From Victivallis lenta (GTDB lineage: Bacteria; Verrucomicrobiota; Lentisphaeria; Victivallales; Victivallaceae), in NCBI RefSeq assembly GCF_009695545.1, contig NZ_VUNS01000011.1, positions 62,001 through 126,000 of the forward strand: DNA of 64,000 nucleotides. Direction: 5' to 3'. Positions 7,976-19,100 of the stretch are shown here, one piece after another. Position numbers and translations under genes: made by a program. The first letter of the stretch is position 1. Every line of letters begins with the position of its first letter. The notes below the pieces were generated by a model. That model ran no database searches. It was not told the DNA's origin and saw only the letters and a list, made by a program, of their open reading frames with translations.

Positions 7976-8274
7976 ATGTTTTACGCTTACTCTATCCCCA
8001 TCCCGCTGAATGCTGCATCGGAAGTACCGAAGATTTAAAATCACGCTTGATTAAGCATAGCGAAGGTGATGTCCCGCATACTTCTGAATTCACACCGTGG
8101 AAAGTGGAAGTGTATTTTGCTTTTGAAACCAGAGAGAAAGCCGCGGCATTTGAAGATGATCTCAAATCCGGCAGCGGTCATGCTTTCGCAAAGCGTCACT
8201 TTTCGTTCGAGTCGTTGATAGATTCCTTACAAAACTCGAACCGACTTTCTGAAAGTTCAAGATTCTTGGTATGA
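7976..8274 (+). pseudogene. GIY-YIG nuclease-like gene with an N-terminal frameshift
   Basis: From the ATG at 7976 the frame reads MFYAYS, the usual start of UvrC-like stand-alone GIY-YIG proteins, but it stops at 8037. The second half of the motif and the rest of the domain (CIGSTEDLKSRLIKHSEG, then a W-x-V-x-Y-x-x-F segment and a Glu-rich helix with KAAAFEDDLKSGSGHAF) are in the next frame, which is open from a GTG at 7966 to 8274. One indel near 8012 would join them into a normal protein of about 95 aa. The catalytic 'YIG' is CIG here. These small nucleases are linked to mobile repeats. A sequencing error remains possible; otherwise the gene is decayed. Confidence 0.6.
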
Positions 8275-8569
8275 GCATGTTTATATTGGGCCACCATTTT
8301 TGCTTTTTTTACGGCGTTTTGAGCCCAAAACGAGTTCAGACCACCATTTTTATTTTTTGACCGCACATCATGCAACAAGGCGTTTGGGGTGTTCGTTGAA
8401 CAGGAATTACGGCATTTTTACGGCACGATTCCGGCAAGCATAAGCTCAAGCAATTTCGGTAACGGCGGTACCGGAGTTCGTGCCCGGTTCCGTCAGGACG
8501 GCGCGAGCTGTTTTTCACGCAAAACCGCTCTTTGGAGGAAAAATTCCGGAACTTCACCTCGGGCCGTGT
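8275..8569. other. Intergenic, AT-rich with a short direct repeat
   Basis: No convincing gene is seen. The motif CCACCATTTTT followed by a T-rich run occurs twice (about 8291 and 8341), possible remnants of the repeat family flanking the GIY-YIG gene. The short open frames here lack ribosome binding sites. Confidence 0.4.
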
Positions 8570-8598
8570 TTGACCGGCACTCCTTTTCGTGGTAGATT
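8570..8598 (+). promoter_or_regulatory. Promoter of the aldo/keto reductase gene
   Basis: TTGACC (8570-8575), 17-nt spacer and TAGATT (8593-8598) lie 32 nt before the start codon. Confidence 0.6.
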
Positions 8599-8629
8599 AA
8601 AACAATATCATTGTGAAAGGGAGTATTTT

Positions 8630-9547
8630 ATGAAAAGCATCAATCTCGGCAACAGTGGACTCAAAGCCTCTGCCGTCGCGCTCGGCTGTATGCGTATCGC
8701 GGAACTCGATACCTCCGAACTGGAACAGCTGATCGATGCCAGCCTGGAAGCCGGCATCGACTTTTTCGACCATGCGGACATCTATGGCGGCGGGCGCTGC
8801 GAGGAACGGTTCGGCGAATATCTGCACACTCATCCCGATGTGCGTGACCGGATTCTCATTCAGTCCAAGTGCGGCATCCGGCCCGGCTTCTTCGACTTCT
8901 CGCTGCCGCACATCCTGCATTCGGTGGATCAGAGCCTTACCCGGCTTCAGACCGACCACCTCGATGTGCTGCTGCTCCACCGCCCGGATACACTGATGGA
9001 GCCGGAAGAGGTCGCTGAAGCCTTCACCCGTCTGCACCAGTCCGGCAAAGTGCGCTATTTCGGCGTCAGCAACCAGAATCCGTCGCAAATGGCACTGCTT
9101 CAGAAATATGTGCCGTTCAAGCTGATCGTCGACCAGCTCCAGTTCGGCCCCGCTCATACGCCGCTGGTCGATTCCGGACTGAATGTGAATATCAAAAGTC
9201 CTCTCGGCACCATGTACGATGGCGGCGTCCTCGAATATTGCCGACTCAATGAAATCACCATCCAGACCTGGTCGCCGTTCCTGTTCGGCTTTTTCGAAGG
9301 GGTATTCCTGACCTCGGAACGTTATGCCGGGCTGACCCAGACCCTCGGCCGGATCGGTGAACGTTACCAGCTCAGCCCCGGAGCGGCGGCGGTCGCATGG
9401 GTTGCGCGCCATCCGGCGAAGATCCAGACCATCATCGGCTCGACCAAACCGCAGCGGGTTCGCGAGAATACGCGCGGCGCTGATGTGGAGCTGACTCGCG
9501 AGGAGTGGTACGAAATCTACCGGGCGGCAGGCAATCGCTTACCGTAA
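8630..9547 (+). CDS. Aldo/keto reductase (YdhF-like)
   Basis: 305 aa, cytoplasmic. The ATG at 8630 has GAAAGGGAG upstream; the open frame extends to 8480 but those residues lack the family's pattern. The (beta/alpha)8 family signature is complete: catalytic tetrad Asp47 and Tyr52 (in FFDHADIYGGG), Lys80 (IQSKCG), His117 (LLLHRPD), plus the NADPH-binding end (IIGSTKPQRVREN) near residues 275-290. Such enzymes reduce aldehydes and ketones with NADPH. The DHADIYG form and length match the YdhF branch of predicted oxidoreductases, whose substrate is unknown. It stands alone between the prophage end and the sugar modules. Confidence 0.9.
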   Translation: MKSINLGNSGLKASAVALGCMRIAELDTSELEQLIDASLEAGIDFFDHADIYGGGRCEERFGEYLHTHPDVRDRILIQSKCGIRPGFFDFSLPHILHSVDQSLTRLQTDHLDVLLLHRPDTLMEPEEVAEAFTRLHQSGKVRYFGVSNQNPSQMALLQKYVPFKLIVDQLQFGPAHTPLVDSGLNVNIKSPLGTMYDGGVLEYCRLNEITIQTWSPFLFGFFEGVFLTSERYAGLTQTLGRIGERYQLSPGAAAVAWVARHPAKIQTIIGSTKPQRVRENTRGADVELTREEWYEIYRAAGNRLP

Positions 9548-9764
9548 GTTGAATTGTCTCAGGGAAGATGAGGTAGTGAATGCCGCTTCCTTCCGAGACT
9601 TGAAAAATTCGTTATTTTGAGGATGAGAGAAGATTTCCGGAAATCCTCAGGATGCTCCGCCATTTATTACTCTTGGACGAACGCGGCGGGTGTTTGAAGA
9701 AGAACCGGCCGTGTTCGTTTTTTCATTTTCACGGCAGTTTCGCCTGTGGGATGCGGATATGACT

Positions 9765-9798
9765 CCGACACCGGCGGCGGGCCGGTGCGGAGTGTCGG
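9765..9798 (-). terminator. Hairpin after the GH39-like gene
   Basis: CCGACAC and GTGTCGG arms (7 bp) enclose a second GC-rich stem and start 2 nt after the stop codon. There is no T-run, as with the other gene-end hairpins at 48.6 and 51.1 kb in this window. Confidence 0.4.
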
Positions 9799-9799
9799 A

Positions 9800-12220
9800 T
9801 CATAAACGCTCCGCCGGAGCGATTTCCACGCAGGTGACGGAATTGAGTTCCGGTTCCAGATCGATCAGCAGTTTGTCTCCGGAGAAGCGAAACTTTGTTA
9901 CCGGTTCGGATTTCATCTCGCCGGCCTGCCGAAACGGCGTCACGTCAGGATGCGCGGTTATTGTGGGAGAGCCCGCCTCCCAGTAGGCCGCATGGGAGTT
10001 GGCGTGGCGGCTGTCGACGCGGATCAGCCGCGGAGCGATATTCCGGGAACGCCCGGTCCAGTCAAGCTCCAGGCGGAGCTTGGCTGCAGCGGTTTCTTCA
10101 GGCCGGCGTTCGTCGAAGGTGGTCAGCAGCACCCGGACCGTGCCGGTTTCGTCGACTCCGGCAATCGCGTCGAACGGATCGTTGGAGGAATTCACCGGCA
10201 GCCTCCGGCAGCCTTCGAAGCGGTTCAGGAGCGTCAGGGCGTTCAATACCGGCTTCGGAATCGCCGTTTTGGTGAAAAGGCCGAGACCTCCCTCAAAATG
10301 ATGGTTGTTTCCTGTCCAGAGATGATCGCAGACGGCGAAAAAATAGGCGCGGGCCACCTTTTCATCCAGAAAAATCCGATTCGCCTTGACGAAGAACGCG
10401 GCATTGGTGACGGTATCGAGCCGGGAGTCGCTCATGGTGCTGGCATTGTACTCGGTAATGTATATCGGACGATTTTCCATCGGAGGGTATTCCGACGCAA
10501 TCCGGCGCATCCGGCCGACGTCTCCGGCGAAGGTTCCCATGGAACCGATGAACCCGGCGTAAAGATGCAGCGACAATGCGTCGATTGCATCCAGTTTCCC
10601 GATGGCGCGCGCCTTTTCCAGGCAGCTGAAGAACCAGGGGGTCACTCCTGCCGCGCTCATGGTGCCGATCTGCAGCCTGATGTCGTGCTTTCGTTCAATC
10701 TCGGTCAGCGCATCCAGATATGCACCGAAGATTTCGGCGAATTCAGCTTCCGTTCCCTTGAAAAAATAACTTGCATTGGGTTCGTTCCAGCATTCGAAGG
10801 TCCATTCTGCGACGCATGCTTTTCCATACCGGTCAATCCAGTGGCCGACAACGGCCTGAAGAATGTTTCTCCAGATTTTCAGATCCCGGGGGGGATAAGG
10901 ATGCGCGTAGACGTAATCATCGGGTCCCGGCATCACCGATAACTGGTTCGGAGTCGTTTCCACCGTCACCGTAAGCTGATAACCCAGCTCCCTGACGACA
11001 TAGTCGAAGGTTTTGTCGAGCAGGGAATAGTCCAGTTCGAAGCTGCCGTCCGGCGCAATGCTCTTCACCAGGCGCTGCCCCTGCATGAATTCGCGCAGCC
11101 GCAGGTGGCGGACTCCGATTCTGCGGAGCTCCCTGAGGGCATGACGCATCGGCTTCTGGGCCGCATCGCCGGCAAAGGACATATCGGCGCATTGCCAGAT
11201 CGGTGAAAACACCTCGCCCGGCTTTCCGGTTCCGATCCGGATTTTCCCCCCTTCGGCCCGATAGGGAGGCCGCACGGCGGCTTCTCCCCGGCGGATCACG
11301 GAAACGGCTCCGAGCCGGACCGTCCCTGTCGCTCCGGGAAAAATGCGCGACGCGATGGCGAAACTTTCCGTATTACGCGGCCAGCTGTCCGGTTCGAACG
11401 TCCGGCAATAGTATTTCCAGGGCAGGGCGCCCGCCTGAATCGGAGTCAGGTCGATGTGGCTGATCTCCTTCCCTTTCCGGTCAAACAGGAGAATCTGGAC
11501 ACAGGCGTAAGCCCATTCGGGCTGCCCCGCTCCTTTGCGCAGGTTCTCCTGCATTCCCCAGAGTCCGATCGTAAGCTGCTCGCCGCGATAGGCGAACCGG
11601 GGGGAAACGATCGTTCCCGCATCGGTCATTTCGAGCAGTTTCCCCCGGAAATGGCCGGTGTCGGAAAGAATGCGGCTCTTTCCGCTTTCCACCAGCCAAT
11701 GGTCCCTTCCGAGTTCATTTTGAAAAAACGGGTCTCCGTTGATCGTGATTCCGTCCCCGGCCGCCAGTTTTATTTCCAGTGCTCTCAGGCGTGCTTTCTT
11801 CCCTGGGGCGCCGGAAATCTCGAGCCGGAAGCCGTCGCTCCCGGCGGGAGAATCGGCGACGGGAATGCGGAAGAGGAAGTTTCCGTCCTTTTCCGTCTGA
11901 ACGGAACGGATTCCGACTTCGGTTCCCGGATCGCGGTGATTTCCGCCGCGGAGAAAATGAATCCGCAGCGTCAGGTTCCCGGCGGCAATGCCCCTCACTT
12001 CCAGCTCGCCGGGCGTCAGGGGAAAGTATGGCGTGACAACCGAACTGCCGGCTGAAAGCGAAAGTTCTCCATCCCGGACGGTCGTTTCTCCCCCCTGCGG
12101 AGACAGTATCTCGTTCCAGCCGGGGCGGGAGAAATCCATCTTCAAGTGAATCAATTCCGCGGCACCGGCAATCAGCATCGAGCCCAGCAGCGCCGAAACA
12201 AGGATCAGTTTCTTCATCAT
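9800..12220 (-). CDS. Secreted GH39-like glycoside hydrolase
   Basis: 806 aa. A signal peptide ([22 protein letters not shown]) predicts export. Residues about 25-330 form two beta-rich, carbohydrate-binding-like regions; the TIM-barrel domain covers about 335-690, with the acid/base Glu480 in [12 protein letters not shown] and the nucleophile Glu590 in IYITEYNAS, both in the places expected for clan GH-A and family GH39 (beta-xylosidases, alpha-L-iduronidases and relatives). The last 110 aa form a beta-sandwich-like tail. Its start overlaps the prepilin-like gene by 4 nt, so both are made together under the GntR/LacI-type regulator upstream. Substrate cannot be read from sequence. Confidence 0.82.
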   Translation of the reverse strand: MMKKLILVSALLGSMLIAGAAELIHLKMDFSRPGWNEILSPQGGETTVRDGELSLSAGSSVVTPYFPLTPGELEVRGIAAGNLTLRIHFLRGGNHRDPGTEVGIRSVQTEKDGNFLFRIPVADSPAGSDGFRLEISGAPGKKARLRALEIKLAAGDGITINGDPFFQNELGRDHWLVESGKSRILSDTGHFRGKLLEMTDAGTIVSPRFAYRGEQLTIGLWGMQENLRKGAGQPEWAYACVQILLFDRKGKEISHIDLTPIQAGALPWKYYCRTFEPDSWPRNTESFAIASRIFPGATGTVRLGAVSVIRRGEAAVRPPYRAEGGKIRIGTGKPGEVFSPIWQCADMSFAGDAAQKPMRHALRELRRIGVRHLRLREFMQGQRLVKSIAPDGSFELDYSLLDKTFDYVVRELGYQLTVTVETTPNQLSVMPGPDDYVYAHPYPPRDLKIWRNILQAVVGHWIDRYGKACVAEWTFECWNEPNASYFFKGTEAEFAEIFGAYLDALTEIERKHDIRLQIGTMSAAGVTPWFFSCLEKARAIGKLDAIDALSLHLYAGFIGSMGTFAGDVGRMRRIASEYPPMENRPIYITEYNASTMSDSRLDTVTNAAFFVKANRIFLDEKVARAYFFAVCDHLWTGNNHHFEGGLGLFTKTAIPKPVLNALTLLNRFEGCRRLPVNSSNDPFDAIAGVDETGTVRVLLTTFDERRPEETAAAKLRLELDWTGRSRNIAPRLIRVDSRHANSHAAYWEAGSPTITAHPDVTPFRQAGEMKSEPVTKFRFSGDKLLIDLEPELNSVTCVEIAPAERL

Positions 12221-12858
12221 CGCGGATCGTCCATCATGTCTTTTTCTATTTCGTTGACGGCCAGCGAAGGCACATGCCCGTCGGCGAAGAGGCAGTTCAT
12301 CATCCGGGCATGAAGAAAAGCACCGTAAAGCCGCAGTTCGGTATATTTGAGCGAAGCCCCGTCGGCAGGCACGATCGTGCCGCCTCCGGTCCGGAAAGAG
12401 TACTCCATGACCAGAAGCTGGTGCGCCGGGCGCTTCAGCGTATCGAGTTTGAAGAAGTCATCAGTGCTGTACCAGCCGTTCTTGCCCCATTGGCTGTTGC
12501 CGACCCGGCAGTAGGTGGCTGCCGCCTGAGCGGGGTCGGCGGCTTCGGCTGCTCCGGTCGGACAGAGCATGATCCCTTTCACTCCCGCCCGGACCGGCGG
12601 AATGTAACCCAGCAGTTCCAGATTCCAGAACCAGTATACGGAAGGAGTGTAACCGTCAATCCACCAGCGCAGAATATAAGAGTCGTAATCGCCCTTGTAC
12701 TGCTCGATTCCAAGGCCGAGCTGTTTCAGGTTGTTGGTGCAGCTGATCGTGCGGGCTCTTTCCCGCGCCTGGTTCATCGCCGGCAGCAGCATCGCAGCCA
12801 GTATGGCGATGATTGCAATGACAACCAGCAGTTCAATCAGCGTGAAGAGACGTTTCAT
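12217..12858 (-). CDS. Prepilin-like protein (N-methylation motif, H-X9-DG)
   Basis: 213 aa from the ATG at 12858; the alternative ATG 6 nt upstream touches the GAAAGGA ribosome binding site, so the inner start is preferred. A short basic leader is followed by [19 protein letters not shown], the prepilin peptidase and N-methylation signal plus hydrophobic helix, then an R-A-R-C-type segment ([17 protein letters not shown]). Near the C-terminus His183 and Asp193-Gly194 give the H-X9-DG motif of PVC pseudopilin-like proteins. The mature protein probably sits in the inner membrane with a periplasmic or surface domain, as a pseudopilin or substrate-handling accessory for the GH39-like enzyme it is coupled with. 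Confidence 0.85.
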   Translation of the reverse strand: MKRLFTLIELLVVIAIIAILAAMLLPAMNQARERARTISCTNNLKQLGLGIEQYKGDYDSYILRWWIDGYTPSVYWFWNLELLGYIPPVRAGVKGIMLCPTGAAEAADPAQAAATYCRVGNSQWGKNGWYSTDDFFKLDTLKRPAHQLLVMEYSFRTGGGTIVPADGASLKYTELRLYGAFLHARMMNCLFADGHVPSLAVNEIEKDMMDDPR

Positions 12859-12934
12859 GTTCATTCCTTTCAACCTGTTAAGTTTTTCTTGGCTATCGCA
12901 TTCATTCCGAAAAAATGTACAAGGCTCCGGAGTT

Positions 12935-14020
12935 TCATCGGCCGATATCGGCGACCGTATTGCCGTCAAGCCGGCGGCAGGCAATGATCCGCTGCGATGT
13001 TCCGTCCGGCTCCCGGATCAGGTTTCCGGCGGCTTTGCCGAGTTCGATCAGCGACGGGACGACCCGGGTGATCACATGGTCCGCAACCAGCAGCGGCGGG
13101 TCGCAGAAGGCGATGACCGACAGGTCCTCCGGTATTTTCCGTCCTGCCGCCAGCGCGCTTTTCAGGAAGCCGAGGACCGGGGTATTGCCGTAAATCAGGA
13201 CAGCGGTAAAAGGCGTCGCATATTCCTCCAGCTCCTTCCACATCTTTTCGCCTTCGGCGGGCGTCAGGTTCGAATACTGCGCCATCAGCCGGGCGTCAGG
13301 TATGATGCCGTGCTCGGCAAGTGCCTTGATATATCCCCGCCTCCGGTTTTCGCAGGAGGGAAAGTGCGGACCGCGGCGGTCGACCAGCGCGATCCGGGTG
13401 TGACCGCGCCCGATCAGGTCGCTGACGACCTCATAAGTTCCCGAAACATAGTCGGTATCCACGCAGGGAACTGACTCGTCCTCGGCCTGTCCGACAGTCA
13501 CGAAACGGATATTCGCCTCGCGCAGCATGTCGGTCAGCTTTGCGGAATAGTTGAAGCCCGCCAATATGGCGCATTCCCCGGGGAGGATCGTCCCGATGAT
13601 CGTTTTCATGTCCTCGTATGAGTGCTCCGTGAAGTCCGCGAAATCAAGGCAGAGCCGCCAGCGGAACGGATCAAGCGCCGCGTGCAGTCCCTGCACTAGT
13701 CCGCTGATGAAAGGATCGCCTTCCCCGATTCGATAAGGATTGGCACAGATGAAGTGAACCACCCCCGCGGAAGTGCTTTCCGCAAGATTCGGCCGCGGTT
13801 CCAGCACGAACGTTCCCTTTCCCCGCACCCGTTCGAGCAATCCGTCGCTGACCAGCGAGGAGAGCGCCTCGCGTACCGTATTCTTACAGATGCCGAGTTC
13901 GCGGAACAACACATTCTCCGACAGAAACAGCGAACCGGGCGGATACTTGCCGCTGTTCAACTCCTGAATCAGATAATTGCGCACCTGATCCTTCTTGGAC
14001 GGTGTTTCCACGATATTCAT
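12935..14020 (-). CDS. GntR-HTH / LacI-type sensor transcriptional regulator
   Basis: 361 aa, start ATG with AGGAG 8 nt upstream. Residues 5-72 are a GntR winged helix ([24 protein letters not shown]...[27 protein letters not shown]). Residues 85-361 match the periplasmic-binding-protein-like sugar sensor of LacI/AraR regulators ([36 protein letters not shown]). Such proteins repress operons until a sugar binds. It is first in its operon (prepilin-like and GH39-like genes follow after 76 nt) and faces a near-consensus promoter with an inverted repeat, so autoregulation is likely. The effector is probably a product of the hydrolase, which is inference. Confidence 0.88.
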   Translation of the reverse strand: MNIVETPSKKDQVRNYLIQELNSGKYPPGSLFLSENVLFRELGICKNTVREALSSLVSDGLLERVRGKGTFVLEPRPNLAESTSAGVVHFICANPYRIGEGDPFISGLVQGLHAALDPFRWRLCLDFADFTEHSYEDMKTIIGTILPGECAILAGFNYSAKLTDMLREANIRFVTVGQAEDESVPCVDTDYVSGTYEVVSDLIGRGHTRIALVDRRGPHFPSCENRRRGYIKALAEHGIIPDARLMAQYSNLTPAEGEKMWKELEEYATPFTAVLIYGNTPVLGFLKSALAAGRKIPEDLSVIAFCDPPLLVADHVITRVVPSLIELGKAAGNLIREPDGTSQRIIACRRLDGNTVADIGR

Positions 14021-14107
14021 TCGGGTTCTCCTATAACTTTGCCGGCCTGAGCCGCTGTCTGCTGTTTTTACTCTTTTTTTATCGGTGGCAAGCTCAAATA
14101 ACAGGTT

Positions 14108-14155
14108 GTTTGGTTCACCTATAATTATTATACCAAACTTTTCGTCTCATGTCAA
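14108..14155 (-). promoter_or_regulatory. Consensus sigma-70 promoter with operator for the GH39 module
   Basis: TTGACA (14150-14155), 17-nt spacer and TATAAT (14127-14132) on the - strand are perfect consensus hexamers. A 7-bp inverted repeat GTTTGGT/ACCAAAC (14108-14114 and 14132-14138) brackets the -10 and start site, a good candidate operator for the regulator at 12935-14020. Confidence 0.8.
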
Positions 14156-14345
14156 GAGGGCAAGCTTTTTTTCCTGAAAAAAATTCAACTTCCTGATTCA
14201 GGGAGAAGCACCAGACTGCGGAGCCGGACGAAGGAAGCGGGTTTTCCCGCGCGGTTTGGCCGGGATGTCCGTTCCCGCCGCATCTCCGTTTCCGGTTTTC
14301 GCATGTGCGGGAACCATTTTTTTCGATAAAAGTTTGCTTTGCCTC

Positions 14346-14401
14346 TTGACAACGGTTCCCGTTTTTACTATAATTATATTGACATCAATACAAGTTGTAT
14401 T
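14346..14401 (+). promoter_or_regulatory. Consensus sigma-70 promoter with palindromic operator for the GH42 module
   Basis: TTGACA (14346-14351), 17-nt spacer, TATAAT (14369-14374): again a perfect consensus. The palindrome AATACAA-G-TTGTATT (14387-14401) sits just past the expected start site and overlaps the transcript's 5' end, where a GntR-type repressor would block initiation. Its sequence differs from the operator of the divergent module. The 190 bases between the two promoters hold no gene. Confidence 0.8.
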
Positions 14402-14416
14402 TTTCAAGAGGTTCTG

Positions 14417-15529
14417 ATGCTTTCCACATCAAAGTCGAAGTACGAACAGATTCAGACGGAGCTGTCCCTTCAGATCCGGCAGGGGATGCTGCGGCCGGGC
14501 GACAAACTTCCTTCCGAGCAGGAGCTGGCGGCCGCTTACGGCGTTTCGCGGCTGACCGTGCGCCAGGCGATCGGCGGGCTTGTGACTGCGGGGCTGGTCC
14601 TGCCGATTCAGGGGAAGGGCTCTTTCGTTTCGGAGAAATCGCAGCCCCGGGCGGAACTGAAGACCATTCATCTGCTCACCTCCACGTTCCATTCCCAGGC
14701 GGATGAGGACACCTTCGTAACCCCGTTCCTCTTCCATCTGGGAAGTGAAGCGACCCGGCGGGGGTATTCGCTCTGTCTGTCGCTGCTGCCGCGCCATCTT
14801 TCGTTCCGCGAGTTTCTCCGGAAGGGCGGAATCCCGCCCACTTTTGCTGACGGCGTCGTCCTGAGCAACATCAGTTACGATGCAGAGGATCTCATCATGC
14901 TTGAGCACGAACGCATCGCTTATGTCACCATGCCGTGGAAGGACCAGGTCCTGCGGGGGCCGCGCGTCGGTTCGGACGGCGTGGCGGGAATGCGCATGTG
15001 CGTGGAGAACCTGCTCCGGCACGGGCACCGGGAGATCGGGCTGGTCAATTGCCCGGTCGGTTTCACCGACTTTGAAAGCAACCTCGAAGCTTACGGGCGG
15101 ACACTGGCGGCTTTCGGCGTCGAAATGAATCCCCGGAATATCGTCACCGCCTCTTCCATCAGCGAGGAGGACGGGCGCGCCGCGGCGGAACAGCTGCTGG
15201 CCGCCAATTCCCGGATTACGGCGGCGGTTGTTTTCGGCGACCGCGCCGCGGCGGGCTTCCTGCACCAGCTCGCCCGCCGGAACATCGATGTGCCGGGCGA
15301 CTTTTCGGTGGCGGTGCACGACCGTTACCGCTGGATGGATTCGGCGTTCCCGTTTCGCCCCTCCGGAACCCAGCAGAACATCGAAGGGATCGCCCACGCG
15401 GTACTCGATGAGCTCGACCGGCAGCGCTCCTGCGGGGTCACCGGGGACTCCTTTACCCATATCGCTCCGGACTGGGTCGACGGCAATTCGATCGCCTTTA
15501 CTTCATTCGGCATTTCAAACCTCTTATGA
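14417..15529 (+). CDS. GntR-HTH / LacI-type sensor transcriptional regulator
   Basis: 370 aa from the ATG at 14417 (AGAGG upstream; an upstream in-frame ATG at 14339 lies before the promoter and cannot be used). Residues 6-75 are the GntR winged helix ([47 protein letters not shown]); residues 80-370 are a LacI-type sugar-binding sensor ([38 protein letters not shown]). It opens an operon with a prepilin-like gene 13 nt downstream, then the GH42-like and sialidase-like genes. It shares architecture with the divergent regulator but is clearly a different paralogue. Confidence 0.88.
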   Translation: MLSTSKSKYEQIQTELSLQIRQGMLRPGDKLPSEQELAAAYGVSRLTVRQAIGGLVTAGLVLPIQGKGSFVSEKSQPRAELKTIHLLTSTFHSQADEDTFVTPFLFHLGSEATRRGYSLCLSLLPRHLSFREFLRKGGIPPTFADGVVLSNISYDAEDLIMLEHERIAYVTMPWKDQVLRGPRVGSDGVAGMRMCVENLLRHGHREIGLVNCPVGFTDFESNLEAYGRTLAAFGVEMNPRNIVTASSISEEDGRAAAEQLLAANSRITAAVVFGDRAAAGFLHQLARRNIDVPGDFSVAVHDRYRWMDSAFPFRPSGTQQNIEGIAHAVLDELDRQRSCGVTGDSFTHIAPDWVDGNSIAFTSFGISNLL

Positions 15530-15542
15530 AAGGACACGCAAG

Positions 15543-16148
15543 ATGAAGAAGCATTTCACGTTGATTGAGCTCCTTGTGGTGATTGCGATCATCGCAATCC
15601 TAGCGGCCATGCTGCTTCCGGCGCTCGCCCGGGCGCGCGACAGTGCGAAACAGAGCAGCTGCATGAACAATCTCAAGCAGATCGGCCTCGGCGTGACGCT
15701 TTACGTCGATCACTATGCGGGGATGCTGCCGCGGAAGTATTACGGCGCCGGCAACGACAACTACTGGGCTCACAATTGCATCAATTTCGTGATGGCGGGG
15801 CGTTATCCGCTCTATGACGGAGCCAAAGGCGACAAAATCTGGTCCTGCCCCGGTCAGGTGAAGACCTATTCGCTTCCCAACGTCAACGGCGAATATCTCG
15901 GGGCGACGAATTACGGCGTCAACCTGAATCTGGACCGGGACATGAATATGAGCCAGATGACGGTGTCCGCTTCGCAGGGAATCATCTTTCTCGACAGCCT
16001 GCATCAGGAGTGCAACCCCTGGATGGACGTTCGGAAACCGGCCCGGAACCATCCGGCCGGCAGCGCGGTTCTGTACCTCGACGGTCATGTGGCGATGGAG
16101 AACACCGAGCGTCTTGCGGGCGTCACCAGCCTCTTCAAACTGCGGTAG
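15543..16148 (+). CDS. Prepilin-like protein (N-methylation motif, H-X9-DG)
   Basis: 201 aa; GAAAGGA is 9 nt before the ATG. Basic leader MKKH, then [19 protein letters not shown] and a Leu/Ala-rich helix, ending in [19 protein letters not shown]. The H-X9-DG motif is His170 with Asp180-Gly181, followed by HV as in its paralogues. It is the second gene of the regulator - prepilin - GH42-like - sialidase-like operon. It should be cleaved and methylated by a prepilin peptidase; the peptidase is not in this window. Confidence 0.85.
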   Translation: MKKHFTLIELLVVIAIIAILAAMLLPALARARDSAKQSSCMNNLKQIGLGVTLYVDHYAGMLPRKYYGAGNDNYWAHNCINFVMAGRYPLYDGAKGDKIWSCPGQVKTYSLPNVNGEYLGATNYGVNLNLDRDMNMSQMTVSASQGIIFLDSLHQECNPWMDVRKPARNHPAGSAVLYLDGHVAMENTERLAGVTSLFKLR

Positions 16149-16177
16149 GCCGTTCAAGGCCGGGGAGCTTTTCAAAC

Positions 16178-19100
16178 ATGCGTAAATGGTTTTCTTTCTG
16201 TATTGGGCTTCTCCTGTTCGGCGCGGCGGCGGCGGAAGAGAAGCTTTTTGCCGAGTTCGGGGAGCTCGAGGCTCCCGTACTGTTTCCGAAGGGGGCGCCG
16301 GTTACGATCGATGCGCACGGCAACTATTGCCTGGACGGCCGGCCGCGTTTTCTGCTGGGGGCTCAGGTTCCGAACAAGATTGTCGGAAGCATGGCGCCGA
16401 CACAGGGGTATCCCGATTCGCTGAAATGGCTCTACGAGCAGGTGATCGACTACGAAGCGGCGCAGCGGGTCGGTTTCGACACGTTGAGCTTCTTTGCCTC
16501 GGAGAAGTGGGTGAAGGAGATCGACGGCGGTTACGAAAGCTTCCTCTTCGACGATGAGACGCGCGATGCTCTGGACAGGCTTCGCCGCGAAATCGGCCTG
16601 CCGCTTCAGGTCGATTTCACCTGCGCGCCCTGGTCGCACGGCCTGTTCCTGGCAGCAAAGGAGAAATACAAAGATCAAATTCCGCTCTCCGCCTACAATT
16701 CGCGCGGCAGCATGAGCGACAGCAATCATTGGACTCCCTACTGCCTCGCCGATCCGGCCGGACGGGAGCTCTACCGCAAGATGTGGCGTTCCGGAGCGCA
16801 GGAGCTGAAGGCGTCGGGCGGCCGCGCCCTGATGTACGAGCTCTTCAACGAACCGGCCTATCATGATCCGTGTCCCGCCAACCGGAGCCGTTTCGTCGCA
16901 TATCTCAGGGAGAAGTTCAAGACGGTCGATGCGGTCAACCGGTGCTGGGGCAGCAGCTACGCGACGCTGGAGGAGATCGGGGAGTTCCGGGACCGCACTG
17001 ACCAGCCGGGGCTCTATGTCGAGTGGTCGAAATTCATGGAGCGGGAATTCCTGAATCTCTGCCGGGAGGGGATGGAGATCATCCGCTCGATTGACCCCGA
17101 GGCGCGGTTCTGCATTCAGCCCCCCGGCGCGGACAACTACCGGACGCTGCCGAAGAATCATGTCAACCTTTTTGAAATCAATAAATTCTGCGCGACGGTA
17201 TCGACCTCGACCGGCGGCGGCATCTCGTTCGGGCGCGGTTTGCTGCGGAAGAGCGATGCGCTGATCGACACGCCGATGCCGGAGCCCGCTTTCCGGGAGG
17301 ATCTGCTCCAGCGCCGCTTCTTCCGCGCCATCGCCGACGGCAAACCGGTGCATGACGGCGAAACCTATACCAAACAGGATTACGCTTCGCTTCACGGCAC
17401 GCTCTGGCTGCAGTTGGTGCGCGGCGGCAATGCCGGCTATCTCTTCCTCTGGTGCAAGCGGGCATGGGATCCGCGCTGGACGCCGCCCGGCTCGCCGGAG
17501 GGAGGCAGGCGGCTCGCCGAACTGATGCAGTTCCACATCCTCAATCCCTGGGCCTTTCCGACCGAAGGGCTCAAGGCGATCATGGATGTCAAGAAGGAGA
17601 TGCTCGCGCTTGACGACCTTTTCGTGCCGCGCCAGAACTACCGGCGGCCGGAGATCGGACTGCTGCTCTCGTACCCCACCGAACGGCGCGCTCCGGCGAT
17701 CGGCAACACGGTCAAGAACGAGGTGCGCGACACGGCGACCATGCTCGACTTTCTCCATTACCCCTACGGCGTGCTGCTGGAGGAGCAGACGGAGCGCTTC
17801 ACGCCGGAGCGGTTTCCGGTCCTGATCGCCTCCGGCATCCGCAACATCTACCCCGGAACCGAGGCGCTGCTCCGCCGGTATGTGAATGACGGCGGTATCC
17901 TCATCGCCTCTCTGGAGGCGCTGCCGGAGGATGAGTACGGGAAAAAACTGGAGTGGCGGGGAATTTTCGACTCCCTGAAGACGGAGCCCGTCAAGGCCGG
18001 CTCCCCGCAGACGCTGGAGTTCCGGATTCCGGCGTCCGTCCGAATTCCGGGCGCGGTCCGGGTGCGCGATTTCGCCGCGATTACGGCCGGGAAGGAGTGG
18101 CGCGTACTGGCGTCCGCCGGCGGCCGTCCGGCGATCGTCGAGCGCGACTGCGGCAAGGGAAAGGTGATTTTCATCGGCGTTCAGAGCCTCGACTACCACC
18201 TTGCGGCGATCTACGATGCGCTGCTCTCCTCCGCCGGACGCCGGCCGATGGCCGAACTTTCCGCGCCGGGCGGAAACGAGCTGGTTCCCAATGTCGAGCT
18301 TCATCAGGTGAATCACGACAGTCTCACCGGCTGTTTCGCCTTCAACCTCGACCGCTATCCGAAGCTGGCGGAGCTGAAGCTGCCCGCCGGAGAGGCGGCG
18401 ATCGACCCGCTGACCCGGGAGTTGCTGCCGGTGACGTCCGGCCGGGCGCTGGTCTATCTGCCGCCCCGCTTCCGGGCCCTGGTGGTGACCGGGAGCGAAG
18501 CGGCGCTCCGGAAGCGTTTCCCGGGAGCGAAGCGGATCGGGGCCGGCATGCTGGAAGCCCGGCGTGCCGAAGCGGATAAGCAGCTGGAGAACGAGCGCAA
18601 GCCGCCGGAGGCGGAGTTCCGCCATTCGCCGGATTCGCGTTTCACGCGCATTCTCGACCTGCGCAAATTCTGCAACCGCCCCTTCACCGATTCGGTTGCC
18701 GGCGACGGCCGGGGCGGCTGGACCGATCAGGGGGCGGAGAACAGCCTCGACGGCGTGCCGTGGGGAATTCAGGAGTTCTGCGGAGTGCCGACCGAAATCC
18801 TCCGGTTTGACGAAACCGAAAACCGCACCTGCATCGTGCTTGACTCCCGGAATCTCGCGCCCGGTTTCGGGGCGAAGGAGGTTCGGGGCATTCCGCTCGG
18901 CGGCCGGTTGAAGAATCTCTATTTTTTCCATTGCACCGCCTGGACGGACGACAAGGAGGCGTATCGCTTCATCGTTCGCTATGACGACGGAAGTTCGCTT
19001 GCGGTTCCGGTGGTCTGCCGGAAGCAGGTCGGGGACTGGTGGCTCGGCGTGACCCCGCACGCGGGAACGGAGTTCCGCCCCGCCTTCCGCAATACGCTCG

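Noticed and set aside
7898-8380. CRISPR array or attachment site
   Set aside because: Only hairpins and two short direct repeats are present; no regular spacers and no matched pair of core sites could be found within the window.
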